From an uncultured Senegalimassilia sp. (GTDB taxonomy: Bacteria > Actinomycetota > Coriobacteriia > Coriobacteriales > Eggerthellaceae): DNA of 64,000 nt. The stretch spans positions 124,001 to 188,000 of the forward strand of contig NZ_CAKTVU010000001.1 of assembly GCF_934630535.1 (NCBI RefSeq), given 5' to 3'. Shown here piece after piece: positions 13,910 to 21,544 of the stretch. A program made the position numbers and the translations under genes. The notes beneath the pieces are model-generated. The model was not told the origin of the DNA. It saw only the letters and a program-made list of their open reading frames with translations, and made no database searches. Position 1 is the first letter of the stretch, and each line of letters opens with the position of its first letter.

Positions 13910-14431
13910 ATGCAAAAATCGACTTACATATGTATGACCGATGCCTTGCGGGCGCGTCCTGCGCTGTCGCGTTGCGTTTCCCTGGCGAACAAGATCATCA
14001 CCGACGCCGTGTACGTGGCGTATCCCTGCCTGCTCGCATGGCTGGCCTACGCGGCGGCAACCGGCGCAACCGATGCGACGGGTACGCTGCTGCGGGCCGT
14101 GCTGGTGCCGGGCGTCTCGTTCGTGCTGGTCACTGTGTTGCGCAAAGCCATCAACGCGCCGCGTCCGTACGAGGTGTTCGAAACCGCGTCCGTCATCCCG
14201 AAGGACACGCGCGGCAATTCGTTCCCCAGCCGCCACACGTTCAGCATCTTCGTCATAGCCATGACGTTTTGCGCCTGCTGCCCGCTTGCGTGGGCGGGGC
14301 CGGTCATGTTGGCTGCCGGGGTGTTGCTGGCGGTCATCCGCGTGGTGTCGGGCGTGCATTTCCCGCGCGATGTCGTGGTGGGGGCTTTGTTGGGGATGCT
14401 TGCAGGTTTTGTGGGTCTCTGGATTCTTTAG
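13910..14431 (+). CDS. PAP2-family membrane phosphatase
   Basis: About 173 residues if started at ATG 13910 (MQKSTYICMTDALRARP). The three PAP2 signature motifs are present: KAINAPRPYE (KxxxxxxRP), PSRHTFS (PSGH variant with Arg), and IRVVSGVHFPRDVVVG (SRxxxxxHxxxD, with Ile in place of Ser). Five or so transmembrane segments. Likely acts on an undecaprenyl- or lipid-pyrophosphate at the membrane. No clear Shine-Dalgarno is seen; TACAAT at 13899-13904 may be a -10 for a nearly leaderless message. The open frame continues upstream to 13730 but overlaps the que terminator, so that part is not used. Confidence 0.8.
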   Translation: MQKSTYICMTDALRARPALSRCVSLANKIITDAVYVAYPCLLAWLAYAAATGATDATGTLLRAVLVPGVSFVLVTVLRKAINAPRPYEVFETASVIPKDTRGNSFPSRHTFSIFVIAMTFCACCPLAWAGPVMLAAGVLLAVIRVVSGVHFPRDVVVGALLGMLAGFVGLWIL

Positions 14432-14449
14432 CGGCGGCCTGATACAGTT

Positions 14450-14468
14450 ATCGATATTAAATATCGAT
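14450..14468. promoter_or_regulatory. Perfect palindrome, candidate operator
   Basis: ATCGATATT (14450-14458), one central A, AATATCGAT (14460-14468), followed by a partial third half (ATCGG). It lies 45 bases upstream of the next gene and is much more AT-rich than its surroundings, as a repressor site would be. Confidence 0.5.
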
Positions 14469-14512
14469 ATCGGTTAGCCGATACCGTCCGTTTCGTTTCA
14501 GAGGGGGCAGAT

Positions 14513-14980
14513 ATGCTGAAGGTTTCGAAGCGTACGTTGCTTTTAGTCGCCGGCATCGTTTGGCTTATCGCCGGCGGTAACATCGCTTGGCTGGGCATCC
14601 GGTCGTTCGCTCAGATGGACCAGGGGATGTGGTGGCTGCTCATCATCGGCGCCGCCGTGGTGTTCACGCTGTTCCACATCAAGGTTTTCTCGAAGATGGT
14701 GGGCAAGCATGCCGTCCGCATCGCCGGCTACGAGGCCGATCGTGTCGGCATTTGGCGCTTCTTCGATGTGCCGGGTTATGCCATGATGGCCGTCATGATG
14801 ACCGGCGGCATCTCCCTTCGCGCGTTCGGCCTGGTCCCCGTGTGGTTCATCGCGTTCTTCTACACGGGCTTGGGCGTTGCGCTGGCGCTTTCCGGCGCAA
14901 GCTTCCTTATCCGTTTCGCGCGTCGCGGCAACCGTCCCGCCCCGTGCCCGCTGGTTCCCCGTGCAGCTTCGCGCGGATAA
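14513..14980 (+). CDS. Conserved four-TM membrane protein, function unknown
   Basis: 155 residues with hydrophobic segments at about 8-28, 40-58, 86-106 and 112-135, and a basic, Pro-rich tail. RBS GAGGGGGC before ATG 14513. Not recognised beyond being an integral membrane protein. A palindromic operator candidate lies upstream and a strong terminator lies 33 bases after the stop, so it is a single-gene unit. Confidence 0.75.
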   Translation: MLKVSKRTLLLVAGIVWLIAGGNIAWLGIRSFAQMDQGMWWLLIIGAAVVFTLFHIKVFSKMVGKHAVRIAGYEADRVGIWRFFDVPGYAMMAVMMTGGISLRAFGLVPVWFIAFFYTGLGVALALSGASFLIRFARRGNRPAPCPLVPRAASRG

Positions 14981-15012
14981 CCGCTTCTTATTCCCTAACC
15001 TCGCTTCATCAC

Positions 15013-15045
15013 GAAGGCCCGCTCAATCGAGCGGGCCTTCTCTTT
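15013..15045 (+). terminator. Rho-independent terminator
   Basis: GAAGGCCCGCTC (15013-15024), loop AATC, GAGCGGGCCTTC (15029-15040), then TCTTT: a perfect 12-bp stem. Confidence 0.9.
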
Positions 15046-15364
15046 GCTGTCAGGGGTTCCTGGCGAAAGGAAGTTCTGACAAGGGGTCGTTCGAATCGGG
15101 AGGGCGTCTCGCGGAGCTTCCCCAACCGCGGTTATGGCGCGCGCCGCTGGGGAAGCGCCATAGCCTTTAGAGGGTTGCCGTCTGGCGGGGCTTTCCCTCC
15201 CGGACTCGCGCGGATAGGTGTTGCCGATCCATTCTTTATTCCCTGATCAGATATAGGCACCTTGAATACGGTGCCATGCGATGGCAAGAGCTATGTAGCC
15301 GCGCCAGCGTTGTCGGCAAGCATCTGGGCAAACCAGAAGAAAAGAAAGGGAAGGCATCACTTCG
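15046..15364. other. Gene-free stretch, possible gene remnant
   Basis: About 320 bases. A short open frame near 15250-15408 on plus (IGTLNTVPCDGKSYVAAPA) overlaps the end of the HxlR gene but has no start or RBS and matches nothing I know. Otherwise nothing recognised. Confidence 0.5.
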
Positions 15365-15730
15365 CTAAAGCCTGGTACGACTCCCCCCATGCCACATGGA
15401 ATCAATGATGGGCCTCAGACTTTGGCCTAGCTCCGTGAGGGAGTACTCGACGCGGGGCGGGACCTCTGCGTACACCCTCCTGACGATGAGCCCCGCGTCC
15501 TCCATGTTTCGCAGATTCGTGGTGAGGACCTTCTGGGAGACGCCCCCGATGCTGCGCTGAAGGGCCTTGAATCTCATCGAGCCGTTCAGGAGCAGGTCTC
15601 GCATTATAAGCAGTTTCCACTTGCTGCCGATCAGGGACACGCAGGTCTCCACCGGGCAGGCGGGGAGGTTGCTTCTCTCGGGAAGCTTGTCATTGCGGTA
15701 TTCGGTGTAGCCGATTTCATCGTCGCTCAT
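15365..15730 (-). CDS. HxlR-family transcriptional regulator
   Basis: 121 residues from ATG 15730. The HxlR winged-helix pattern is complete: CPVETCVSLIGSKWKLLIMR, DLLLNGSMRFKALQRSIGGV, SQKVLTTNLRNMEDAGLIVR, and PPRVEYSLTELGQSL. The N-terminal Cys (in ACPVETC) is the redox- or electrophile-sensing cysteine in HypR/YodB/QorR-type members. It is transcribed divergently from the duplicated SnoaL-like gene and most likely controls it from the intervening operator-like repeats. Confidence 0.92.
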   Translation of the reverse strand: MSDDEIGYTEYRNDKLPERSNLPACPVETCVSLIGSKWKLLIMRDLLLNGSMRFKALQRSIGGVSQKVLTTNLRNMEDAGLIVRRVYAEVPPRVEYSLTELGQSLRPIIDSMWHGGSRTRL

Positions 15731-15750
15731 TGCGAACCACCTGTTTATCC

Positions 15751-15775
15751 TTGGTTACCTAAAGGTACCTACAGC
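15751..15775. promoter_or_regulatory. Candidate HxlR operator
   Basis: On the minus strand AGGTACCTTT is followed directly by AGGTAACC: two related half-sites one helical turn apart, in the divergent region between the HxlR gene and the SnoaL-like gene. Confidence 0.4.
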
Positions 15776-15873
15776 ACTTTATTGTGCCTACTTTTCGTTT
15801 TGCACCACAGATTTTACCATGAAGCCAAGCAAACGGCGAGAAGGGCCGCAGACCCGCAGGGAAAGGAACTTAC

Positions 15874-16722
15874 ATGAGCAACATCAAGAAAGCATTCAAC
15901 TTCATCGGCACGTTCAAACGCCGCAAGGCCACAGGGAAAGGAACGAACACGAGCAACACCCAGAAAGCGCTCGAACTCATCGGTACGTTCGCCACTGGAG
16001 ACGCTGAGTTGGCGGCGAGCCTCCTCGACGAGGGCTACATTCAGCACAACCTCGCCTACGGCACGGGTCGCGACGCGTTCGTCGGGTCCGTGAAGTACCT
16101 GGCCTCCGCGCCCGTCAAGACGACGGTGAGAAATGTCCGTGCGTTTGAGGACGGCGACAAGGTGTTCCTGCAGACCGTTTACAACTTCGCGGGGGCTGGT
16201 GAGCAGGTTGCCTTCGACATCTTCCGCTTCAACGGCCAGGGGCTCATCGCCGAGCACTGGGACAACCTTGCCGATGTCGCCGGACCGAACCCCTCCGGTC
16301 GCACGCAGACCGACGGCCCCATCGAGGCATCCGATCTCGGTAAGACGGAGGAGAACCGAGCCCTCATCGAGGCATTTCTCGTAGACGTCATGCAGGGGAA
16401 GCGCCCCGAGAAGACCCCGGAGTACTTCAAGGGCGACGTCTACCTCCAGCACAACACCGGGATCGCCGACGGACTCTCCGGCTTGGGCGCCGCGCTTGAG
16501 GCGCTCGCCGCGAACGGCATCCAGATGATCTACGACAGGACCCACCAGGTTCTCGCGCAGGGTAACTTCGTCCTGGGCGTGAGCGAGGGCACCTTCGGCG
16601 GCAAGCCCACGTCGTACTACGACCTCTGGCGCGTGGAGGACGGTAAGATCGCTGAGCACTGGGACGTCATGGAAACCATCGCCGATCGGGCTGACTGGCA
16701 GAACGAAAACGGCAAGTTTTAG
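15874..16722 (+). CDS. Duplicated SnoaL/NTF2-like protein
   Basis: 282 residues from ATG 15874 (RBS GGGAAAGGAAC). It contains two homologous SnoaL-like (predicted aldol-condensation enzyme) units. The first spans about 30-145 (LLDEGYIQHNLAYGTGRDAF, FDIFRFNGQGLIAEHWDNLA). The second spans about 160-275 (FKGDVYLQHNTGIADGLSGL, YYDLWRVEDGKIAEHWDVME). Each keeps the QHN and (I)AEHWD motifs. Single-unit homologues are usually ~130 residues, so this is an internal duplication. Divergent from an HxlR regulator, which suggests induction by a reactive small molecule. Substrate unknown. Confidence 0.85.
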   Translation: MSNIKKAFNFIGTFKRRKATGKGTNTSNTQKALELIGTFATGDAELAASLLDEGYIQHNLAYGTGRDAFVGSVKYLASAPVKTTVRNVRAFEDGDKVFLQTVYNFAGAGEQVAFDIFRFNGQGLIAEHWDNLADVAGPNPSGRTQTDGPIEASDLGKTEENRALIEAFLVDVMQGKRPEKTPEYFKGDVYLQHNTGIADGLSGLGAALEALAANGIQMIYDRTHQVLAQGNFVLGVSEGTFGGKPTSYYDLWRVEDGKIAEHWDVMETIADRADWQNENGKF

Positions 16723-16743
16723 CGACGCAACGAAAAGGGGAAC

Positions 16744-16775
16744 GCCGTGGCGCCTTCCGCAAGAGGCGCCACGGC
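16744..16775 (+). terminator. GC-rich hairpin after the SnoaL-like gene
   Basis: GCCGTGGCGCC (16744-16754), 10-nt loop, GGCGCCACGGC (16765-16775), perfect 11-bp stem but no T tract. Confidence 0.55.
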
Positions 16776-16838
16776 CGATTGCGGGGAGACAAGAGACATG
16801 CCCGCACGGGCGTTGCTGAGGATAGGAGGATGAAACGG

Positions 16839-17627
16839 ATGAAAGACCTTGCCTACTGCGTCAGCTGTTTGGCCGCCGAGCGGTTTGGGACGGAGAAGGC
16901 CCGCGAAACGGTGGCATCGCTGGAAGGCGATGATCGCGCCCTCTTCGAAGCCTACCGCGCCCTCGTGAACGTGCGCGAGCCGATGTCGGCGACCGACAAG
17001 TTCTTCGCCGCGCAGGACCGCATGCTCCAAGACCGCATCGCCGAGGCGGGGATAGTCGACGTCGGTGCGCTGCCCCGAACGTCGCTGGATGGGCGCCTGA
17101 GCCTTTGGCGCGGCGATATCACCACGCTCGCCGCCGACGTCGTGGTCAACGCCGCGAACTGCCGGTTGCTGGGCTGCTGGGTGCCAGGCCACCACTGCAT
17201 CGACAACGCCATCCACACCTATGCCGGCATCCAGCTGCGCGCGGAGTGCGCGCGCATCATGCGGTCGCAGGGTCGCCCCGAACCGACGGGCCTGGCGAAG
17301 ATGACGGGAGCCTACAACCTGCCTGCGAAATGGATCGCGCACACCGTGGGCCCCATCGCGGACGGAAGCCCCGACGCTGAAGACCGGGCTCTCCTGGCGA
17401 GCTGCTATGAAAGCTGCATGGATGCCGCCCTTGAGGCGGGGGCGGCATCCATCGCGTTCTGCTGCATCGGGACCGGCGTGTTCGGGTTCCCCCAGGAAGA
17501 AGCCGCGCAGATCGCGGTCCGCACGGTGCGCGGATGGCTTGACGAGAGCGAATCGAGCATCCATGTGGTGTTCGACGTCTTCCTGGAATCGGATGAGAAA
17601 ATCTACCGCGACATTCTATTCAGCTAA
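16839..17627 (+). CDS. Zinc-containing macrodomain protein (ADP-ribosyl hydrolase)
   Basis: 262 residues from ATG 16839, chosen because AGGAGG ends 9 bases upstream. Macrodomain from about residue 85: WRGDITTLAADVVVNAANCR, then LLGCWVPGHHCIDNAIHTYA with the Cys-x-x-x-His-x-Cys-type zinc site of SirTM-linked/Zn macrodomains, GLAKMTGAYNLPAKWIAHTV, and CCIGTGVFGFPQEEAA, the ADP-ribose-binding Gly-rich loop. These enzymes remove ADP-ribose from protein side chains. The helical N-terminus (1-80) is also typical. In some bacteria they pair with a SirTM and GcvH-L; no such partner is seen here. Confidence 0.92.
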   Translation: MKDLAYCVSCLAAERFGTEKARETVASLEGDDRALFEAYRALVNVREPMSATDKFFAAQDRMLQDRIAEAGIVDVGALPRTSLDGRLSLWRGDITTLAADVVVNAANCRLLGCWVPGHHCIDNAIHTYAGIQLRAECARIMRSQGRPEPTGLAKMTGAYNLPAKWIAHTVGPIADGSPDAEDRALLASCYESCMDAALEAGAASIAFCCIGTGVFGFPQEEAAQIAVRTVRGWLDESESSIHVVFDVFLESDEKIYRDILFS

Positions 17628-17725
17628 CTTGTTCGCCGGTGGCGGGTACGCGCACGCCAAGCGGGGCGCGGCCCTCGTTGAACTGCGTCCTAAAACCGCA
17701 AAACATGGGTGGCTTCAATAAAAGG

Positions 17726-17812
17726 CTACGCAACAAGGGACTGGCTCCGGAACTCCTCCGGGGTCAGTCCCTTCGGTTTAACCTGGCGTCTCCGGGTGCT
17801 CAGATTCTGGCC
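17726..17812 (-). pseudogene. C-terminal remnant of an IS3-family transposase, now in the metY terminator region
   Basis: On the minus strand the 28 codons before TAG 17728-17726 read NLSTRRRQVKPKGLTPEEFR and then SQSLVA, the usual end of IS3/IS150-group OrfB (YNTRRRQ...LTPEEFR). No DDE core is present. The same bases form a hairpin (17737-17771; GGGACTG pairs with CAGTCCC) that could terminate metY. Confidence 0.5.
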
Positions 17813-17866
17813 GGGGAAATAGGAGCCGGTAGCGCGCCCCGCCATGGGCATTCGGTCGTCGGAAGG

Positions 17867-19162
17867 CTACTTGATGGCCTCGAAGCCGGCGGCCAGGTCG
17901 GCGAGGATGTCGTCGATGTTCTCGGTGCCGATGGACAGGCGCACGGTGGTGGGCTTGATGCCGGCGGCCAGCAGCTCGTCCTCGGTCAGCTGGGAGTGCG
18001 TGGTGGAAGCCGGATGGATGACGAGCGACTTTACGTCGGCGACGTTGGCCAGCAGGCTGAACAAGCTCAAAGACTCGGTGAACTTGCGCGCGTCGTCGGC
18101 GGTGCCCTTCACATCGAAGGTGAAGATGGAGCCGGCGCCGTTGGGGTAGTACTCGTCATAGAGTTCCTTGGCGCGGCCGGTTGCCAGCGCCGGATGGTTC
18201 ACGGAAGCCACCTGCGGATGGTTGTTCAGGAACTCCACCACCTTCAGCGCGTTCTCCACATGGCGGTCGACGCGCAGGGAGAGCGTCTCCAGGCCCAGCA
18301 GCAGCAACCATGCGTTGAACGGGGAAAGCGTGGCGCCCTGGTCGCGCAGCAGCGTGGCGCGGGCCTTCGTGATGTAGGCTGCGGGGCCTGCGGCCTCGGT
18401 GAACACCACGCCGTGGTAGCTGGGGTTGGGCTTGGCCACGCCGGAGAACTTATCGGCGTTGGCGGCCCAGTCGAACGTGCCGGCATCGGTGATCACGCCG
18501 CCCATGGCCGTGCCGTGGCCGCCGATGAACTTCGTGGCGGAATGGACGACCACGTCGGCGCCGTGCTCGATCGGGCGCAGCAGGTAGGGCGTGGAGAAGG
18601 TGGCGTCCACGATCAGCGGCACGTTATGGCGGTGTGCGATGTCGGCCCAGGCCTTAAGGTCGAGCACGTCGGAGTTGGGGTTGCCCAGCGTCTCGGCGTA
18701 GAGCAGCTTGGTGTTGTCCTGGATGGCGGCCTCGACGGCGTCCAGGTCGGCCGGGTTGACGAACGTGGTGGAGAGCCCCTGCTCGGCCAGCGTGTGCTCG
18801 AACAGGTTCAGCGTGCCGCCGTAGAGGTTGGTGGAGGACACGATGTGGTCGCCGGCAGTGGCGATGTTCTGCACGGCGATGGTGATGGCGGCGGAACCGG
18901 TCGCCACGCCAAGGGATCCGACGCCGCCCTCGAGCGCGGCCACGCGCTCCTCGAAGGTGCTGACCGTGGGGTTGGTCAGGCGGCTGTAGATGTTGCCGGG
19001 CTCGGTCAGGCCAAAGCGGCCGGCGGCGGTGGCGGCATCCTTGAACACGAAGGACGAGGTCAGGTAGATCGGCACGGCGCGGGCGTCGGTTGCCGGATCA
19101 GGCTGCTCCTGTCCGGCGTGCACTTGCAAGGTTTCGAATGCGTACTTCTGCTTCTCAGACAT
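17867..19162 (-). CDS. metY: O-acetylhomoserine sulfhydrylase (MetY-type)
   Basis: 431 residues. PLP Cys/Met-metabolism family: TNPTVSTFEERVAALEGGVG, SSTNLYGGTLNLFEHTL, AETLGNPNSDVLDL, and VVHSATKFIGGHGTAMGGVI with the PLP-binding Lys. Length (~430) and the SATKFIGGHG context fit MetY rather than the shorter MetB/MetC (~380-395). It joins sulfide and O-acetylhomoserine to give homocysteine. RBS AGGAGATAACC before ATG 19162. Transcribed away from the HMA-protein gene; the 270-base divergent region shows no SAM riboswitch. Confidence 0.95.
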   Translation of the reverse strand: MSEKQKYAFETLQVHAGQEQPDPATDARAVPIYLTSSFVFKDAATAAGRFGLTEPGNIYSRLTNPTVSTFEERVAALEGGVGSLGVATGSAAITIAVQNIATAGDHIVSSTNLYGGTLNLFEHTLAEQGLSTTFVNPADLDAVEAAIQDNTKLLYAETLGNPNSDVLDLKAWADIAHRHNVPLIVDATFSTPYLLRPIEHGADVVVHSATKFIGGHGTAMGGVITDAGTFDWAANADKFSGVAKPNPSYHGVVFTEAAGPAAYITKARATLLRDQGATLSPFNAWLLLLGLETLSLRVDRHVENALKVVEFLNNHPQVASVNHPALATGRAKELYDEYYPNGAGSIFTFDVKGTADDARKFTESLSLFSLLANVADVKSLVIHPASTTHSQLTEDELLAAGIKPTTVRLSIGTENIDDILADLAAGFEAIK

Positions 19163-19361
19163 CTGGTTATCTCCTAAATCGATTACTATGGCTTTCTTGT
19201 TCTCATATAACTTGATGACGGTTCGTAGTTATACCGAAGCAAAGGAAGCGGGTCAATAGGAATATAGGAGATTCCGTTTGCGGGGTATTTCGAAATTCAG
19301 ATACCTGGTTTTTCATGCTGGCGATAAGCCTAGCAAATAAATGGGAAATATTGCTTCGAAC

Positions 19362-19378
19362 ATGCCCCATGGGGGTAT
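19362..19378. promoter_or_regulatory. CsoR-type copper operator
   Basis: ATGCCCCATGGGGGTAT resembles known CsoR sites (TACCC-type half, G-run, GTAT). It lies over the -35 region of a candidate promoter whose -10 is TACAAT (19387-19392), 40 bases upstream of the HMA-domain gene. Family similarity is from memory of the B. subtilis copZA operator. Confidence 0.55.
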
Positions 19379-19431
19379 GCAAGTGATACAATCGGCTTGT
19401 CTAGTTAACCAAAGCTAAGAAAGGTGGGACC

Positions 19432-19800
19432 ATGGTCGCGACCGTGATCATCTGTGCCGTTATCGCCGTTGCCGCCGTATTCGCAGGCAGAAGAGCCGTT
19501 CGCACGTTCTCGGGCGATGGCTCGTGCTGCGGCGGGAAGAGCGCGAAGAAGGCAAAGCGCGCACATGTCGAGGATACCGACGAGGCGAACTACCCGCATG
19601 CGACGGATGTGCCGATCGGCGGCATGACGTGCGAGAGATGCTCCGCTGCGGTCGAGAACGCGCTGAACGGCATCGATGGCGTGTGGGCGCGCGTGGATTT
19701 GGCGGCGAAGAACGCGCATGTGCTGTCCAAGCAGCCGCTCGATATGGACCGCGTGAAGGACGTCGTCCGCGAAGCGGGGTATTATGTGATGCAGCGCTAG
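19432..19800 (+). CDS. Membrane-anchored heavy-metal-associated (HMA) domain protein
   Basis: 122 residues. An N-terminal transmembrane helix (2-20) is followed by a Cys-rich GDGSCCGGK, resembling FeoB-associated Cys-rich proteins. The HMA domain (about 55-120) has the metal site GGMTCERCSAAVENAL, then IDGVWARVDLAAKNAHVLSK. It probably binds Cu(I) and acts as a membrane-tethered copper chaperone. RBS AAAGGTGGG before ATG 19432. The CsoR-like operator upstream supports copper-dependent expression. No P-type ATPase is adjacent. Confidence 0.85.
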   Translation: MVATVIICAVIAVAAVFAGRRAVRTFSGDGSCCGGKSAKKAKRAHVEDTDEANYPHATDVPIGGMTCERCSAAVENALNGIDGVWARVDLAAKNAHVLSKQPLDMDRVKDVVREAGYYVMQR

Positions 19801-19920
19801 TTGCACGCCCGTCGCAAGGCGAGCGACCGCAGGCGATGGCCCGTTTCGCTGGGCGGTTCGCGTCGACGACAAGGGAGGGCGCCTAGCTGCGGCATTATGC
19901 TGGGCGGCTTGTCCACCAGT

Positions 19921-19954
19921 ATGAAAAGGGCTTCCCTTGGGAAGCCCTTTTCAT
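19921..19954. terminator. Bidirectional terminator between convergent genes
   Basis: ATGAAAAGGGCTTCC (19921-19935), loop CTTG, GGAAGCCCTTTTCAT (19940-19954): perfect 15-bp stem with U-rich arms on both strands. It serves the HMA gene and the flavodoxin gene. Confidence 0.9.
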
Positions 19955-19998
19955 GTCTGATCAGCGGTTTCGCGAACCGCCGGGGATCGTAAGCTGCG

Positions 19999-20418
19999 TT
20001 ATGCCAGCAGCGCGCCCAGACGCATGCATTCGGCGGCGGCATCATCGTCGGGATAATCCTTTGCGATGACGCTGTCCACCACGTTCAGGCCCGCCTCGTC
20101 GGCGCGCTGCTCCCACAGCTCCATCCATTCGCCGTCGTTCCAGTCGTAAGAGCCGAACAGGGCCACCTTCTGGCCGGACAGCGCGGGCTCGACCTCGTCG
20201 TACATGGGCAAAAACTCGGTGTCCTCAAGCTCCTCGTCGCCCATGGCCGGGCAGCCGAAGGCGAACGCGTCGAAATCGGCGATGCGGTCGGCGCTGAAAT
20301 CGTTGCACTGCACCAGGTCGGCGGTGCCGCCTGCCGCGCGCACGCCCTGAGCCACCAAATCCGCCATGGCCTCGGTGTTGCCCGTGCCGCTCCAGTACAC
20401 CACTGCTACTTTGCTCAT
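19999..20418 (-). CDS. Short-chain flavodoxin
   Basis: 139 residues from ATG 20418 (MSKVAVVYWSGTGNTEAMAD), with AAAGGA 7 bases upstream; ATG 20424 is too close to the RBS. FMN phosphate loop WSGTGNTEAM (residues 9-18) and the FGSYDWNDGEWMELW segment near the flavin edge are typical of clostridial-type flavodoxins. Strongly acidic. It could serve as electron donor for radical-SAM enzymes in the window such as QueE, MoaA and the HemW-like protein; that link is inference. Confidence 0.93.
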   Translation of the reverse strand: MSKVAVVYWSGTGNTEAMADLVAQGVRAAGGTADLVQCNDFSADRIADFDAFAFGCPAMGDEELEDTEFLPMYDEVEPALSGQKVALFGSYDWNDGEWMELWEQRADEAGLNVVDSVIAKDYPDDDAAAECMRLGALLA

Positions 20419-20458
20419 CTGCATATCCTTTCGTTGACAAGGGAAGCGTCGGTCTTGT

Positions 20459-20503
20459 GCCGAACGGTCGGGGCGCTTCGGGCGAGCGCACCGACCGTTC
20501 GGC
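20459..20503. other. Perfect 13-bp inverted repeat upstream of the flavodoxin gene
   Basis: GCCGAACGGTCGG (20459-20471) pairs with CCGACCGTTCGGC (20491-20503); the loop can pair again (GCGC/GCGC). No T tract on either side. It lies between the DUF3793 gene and flavodoxin and may be a leader structure or terminator. Confidence 0.5.
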
Positions 20504-20600
20504 GCGAATGCGGCAAAGGCACGCTTTGCCGCCGGTGTTCGATGCTTGTGTCGTTTGCGGTGCTTACGGGCCTGCGAGCTTTTGCGCCCGCGGGCGCTGG

Positions 20601-21308
20601 CTACACCGCTGCTGCGAACGCCTCCTGGGCGGGGAAGTTCTCGTCGATTGCGGCAAGGCAGTCGATGGGCACGCCTTCGTCGAACAGGTCCTCGTAGGCC
20701 GCGGTGCAGGTTTTGTAGCAGCAGAAGCACGCCTGCGCATCGCGGGCGCGGCTGTATACCTTCCAGCAACCGCTGCACAGGCTGTTCTCGCCCTTGTTCT
20801 CGATGAAGCCCACCACATCATCGTAGGGGTAGCCCAGGAAGAACCCGATCTCGTGCGGGAACGCGCAGCTGCCGGAAAGCGTGGCGGCAAGGTCGGTGCC
20901 GCAGATGCGGCGGTGCAGCTTGGCGATGCAGCCGGAAAGGTCGGAGGGGTCGTACCCCTCGTCTTTCAGGTAACGGAGGACATCGGGCTGCGCAAGGTAT
21001 GCCTTCAGCATGGTTGGACGATATACGTACAACAAAAGACCGGTTTTGCGTCGCGCCAACACCTCGATGCGCACGCCGCAAGGCTCCAGCTTTTTACGGC
21101 ATATCCCCAGTTCCTGGGCGAATTTGGTGGAGCTGAGAGCATCGGGCGCCATGCTCTTGCCCGGGTCTCCTCCGGCATCGACGCCTTCGCGGTACACGAA
21201 CATGTTCGCCGGCTTCAGCCCGGCAAGCGCAGGGGAGCAGTGGTGCACCAGCTTGCGCTCAAGATCGGCGGTGCGGCTTGTCTTCGCATTCGATGCGCCT
21301 ATGATCAC
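20601..21308 (-). CDS. DUF3793 family protein
   Basis: 235 residues from GTG 21308 (GAAGGAG upstream). The family signature HEIGFFLGYPYDDVVGFIEN, then GCWKVYSRARDA and a Cys-rich CFCCYKTC, is seen. DUF3793 proteins are common in gut Firmicutes and Coriobacteriia, often next to flavodoxins, as here. Function unknown; the pairing suggests a redox or metal-linked role. Same strand as flavodoxin, 182 bases apart. Confidence 0.85.
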   Translation of the reverse strand: MIIGASNAKTSRTADLERKLVHHCSPALAGLKPANMFVYREGVDAGGDPGKSMAPDALSSTKFAQELGICRKKLEPCGVRIEVLARRKTGLLLYVYRPTMLKAYLAQPDVLRYLKDEGYDPSDLSGCIAKLHRRICGTDLAATLSGSCAFPHEIGFFLGYPYDDVVGFIENKGENSLCSGCWKVYSRARDAQACFCCYKTCTAAYEDLFDEGVPIDCLAAIDENFPAQEAFAAAV

Positions 21309-21544
21309 GTCGGCTCCTTCTCGTTTATGTAATCCGTGGCTAACATAGTAAGCATAAGTAAACCACAGTCAACATGTTTGGGGAATCTTCGCAAAAGATT
21401 TCGCGCCGATGGCGGACACGGCCGGGAAGCGGCTGCGGTGCGGACGGGAGCCGGCAGGCGCGACCGCATCGCGCGGGCGCCGCCGGCGGTCACGGTCGCT
21501 CGAATCGCCCGCACCGCAACGTCGTCGCCGTGCGCGCCGAAGCT

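Noticed and set aside
17639..19177. 512-codon plus-strand frame opposite metY
   Set aside because: Shadow of metY; Gly/Val/His-rich without motifs.
19163..19431. SAM riboswitch before metY
   Set aside because: No SAM-I, SAM-II or SAM-IV-like conserved sequence was seen in the leader.
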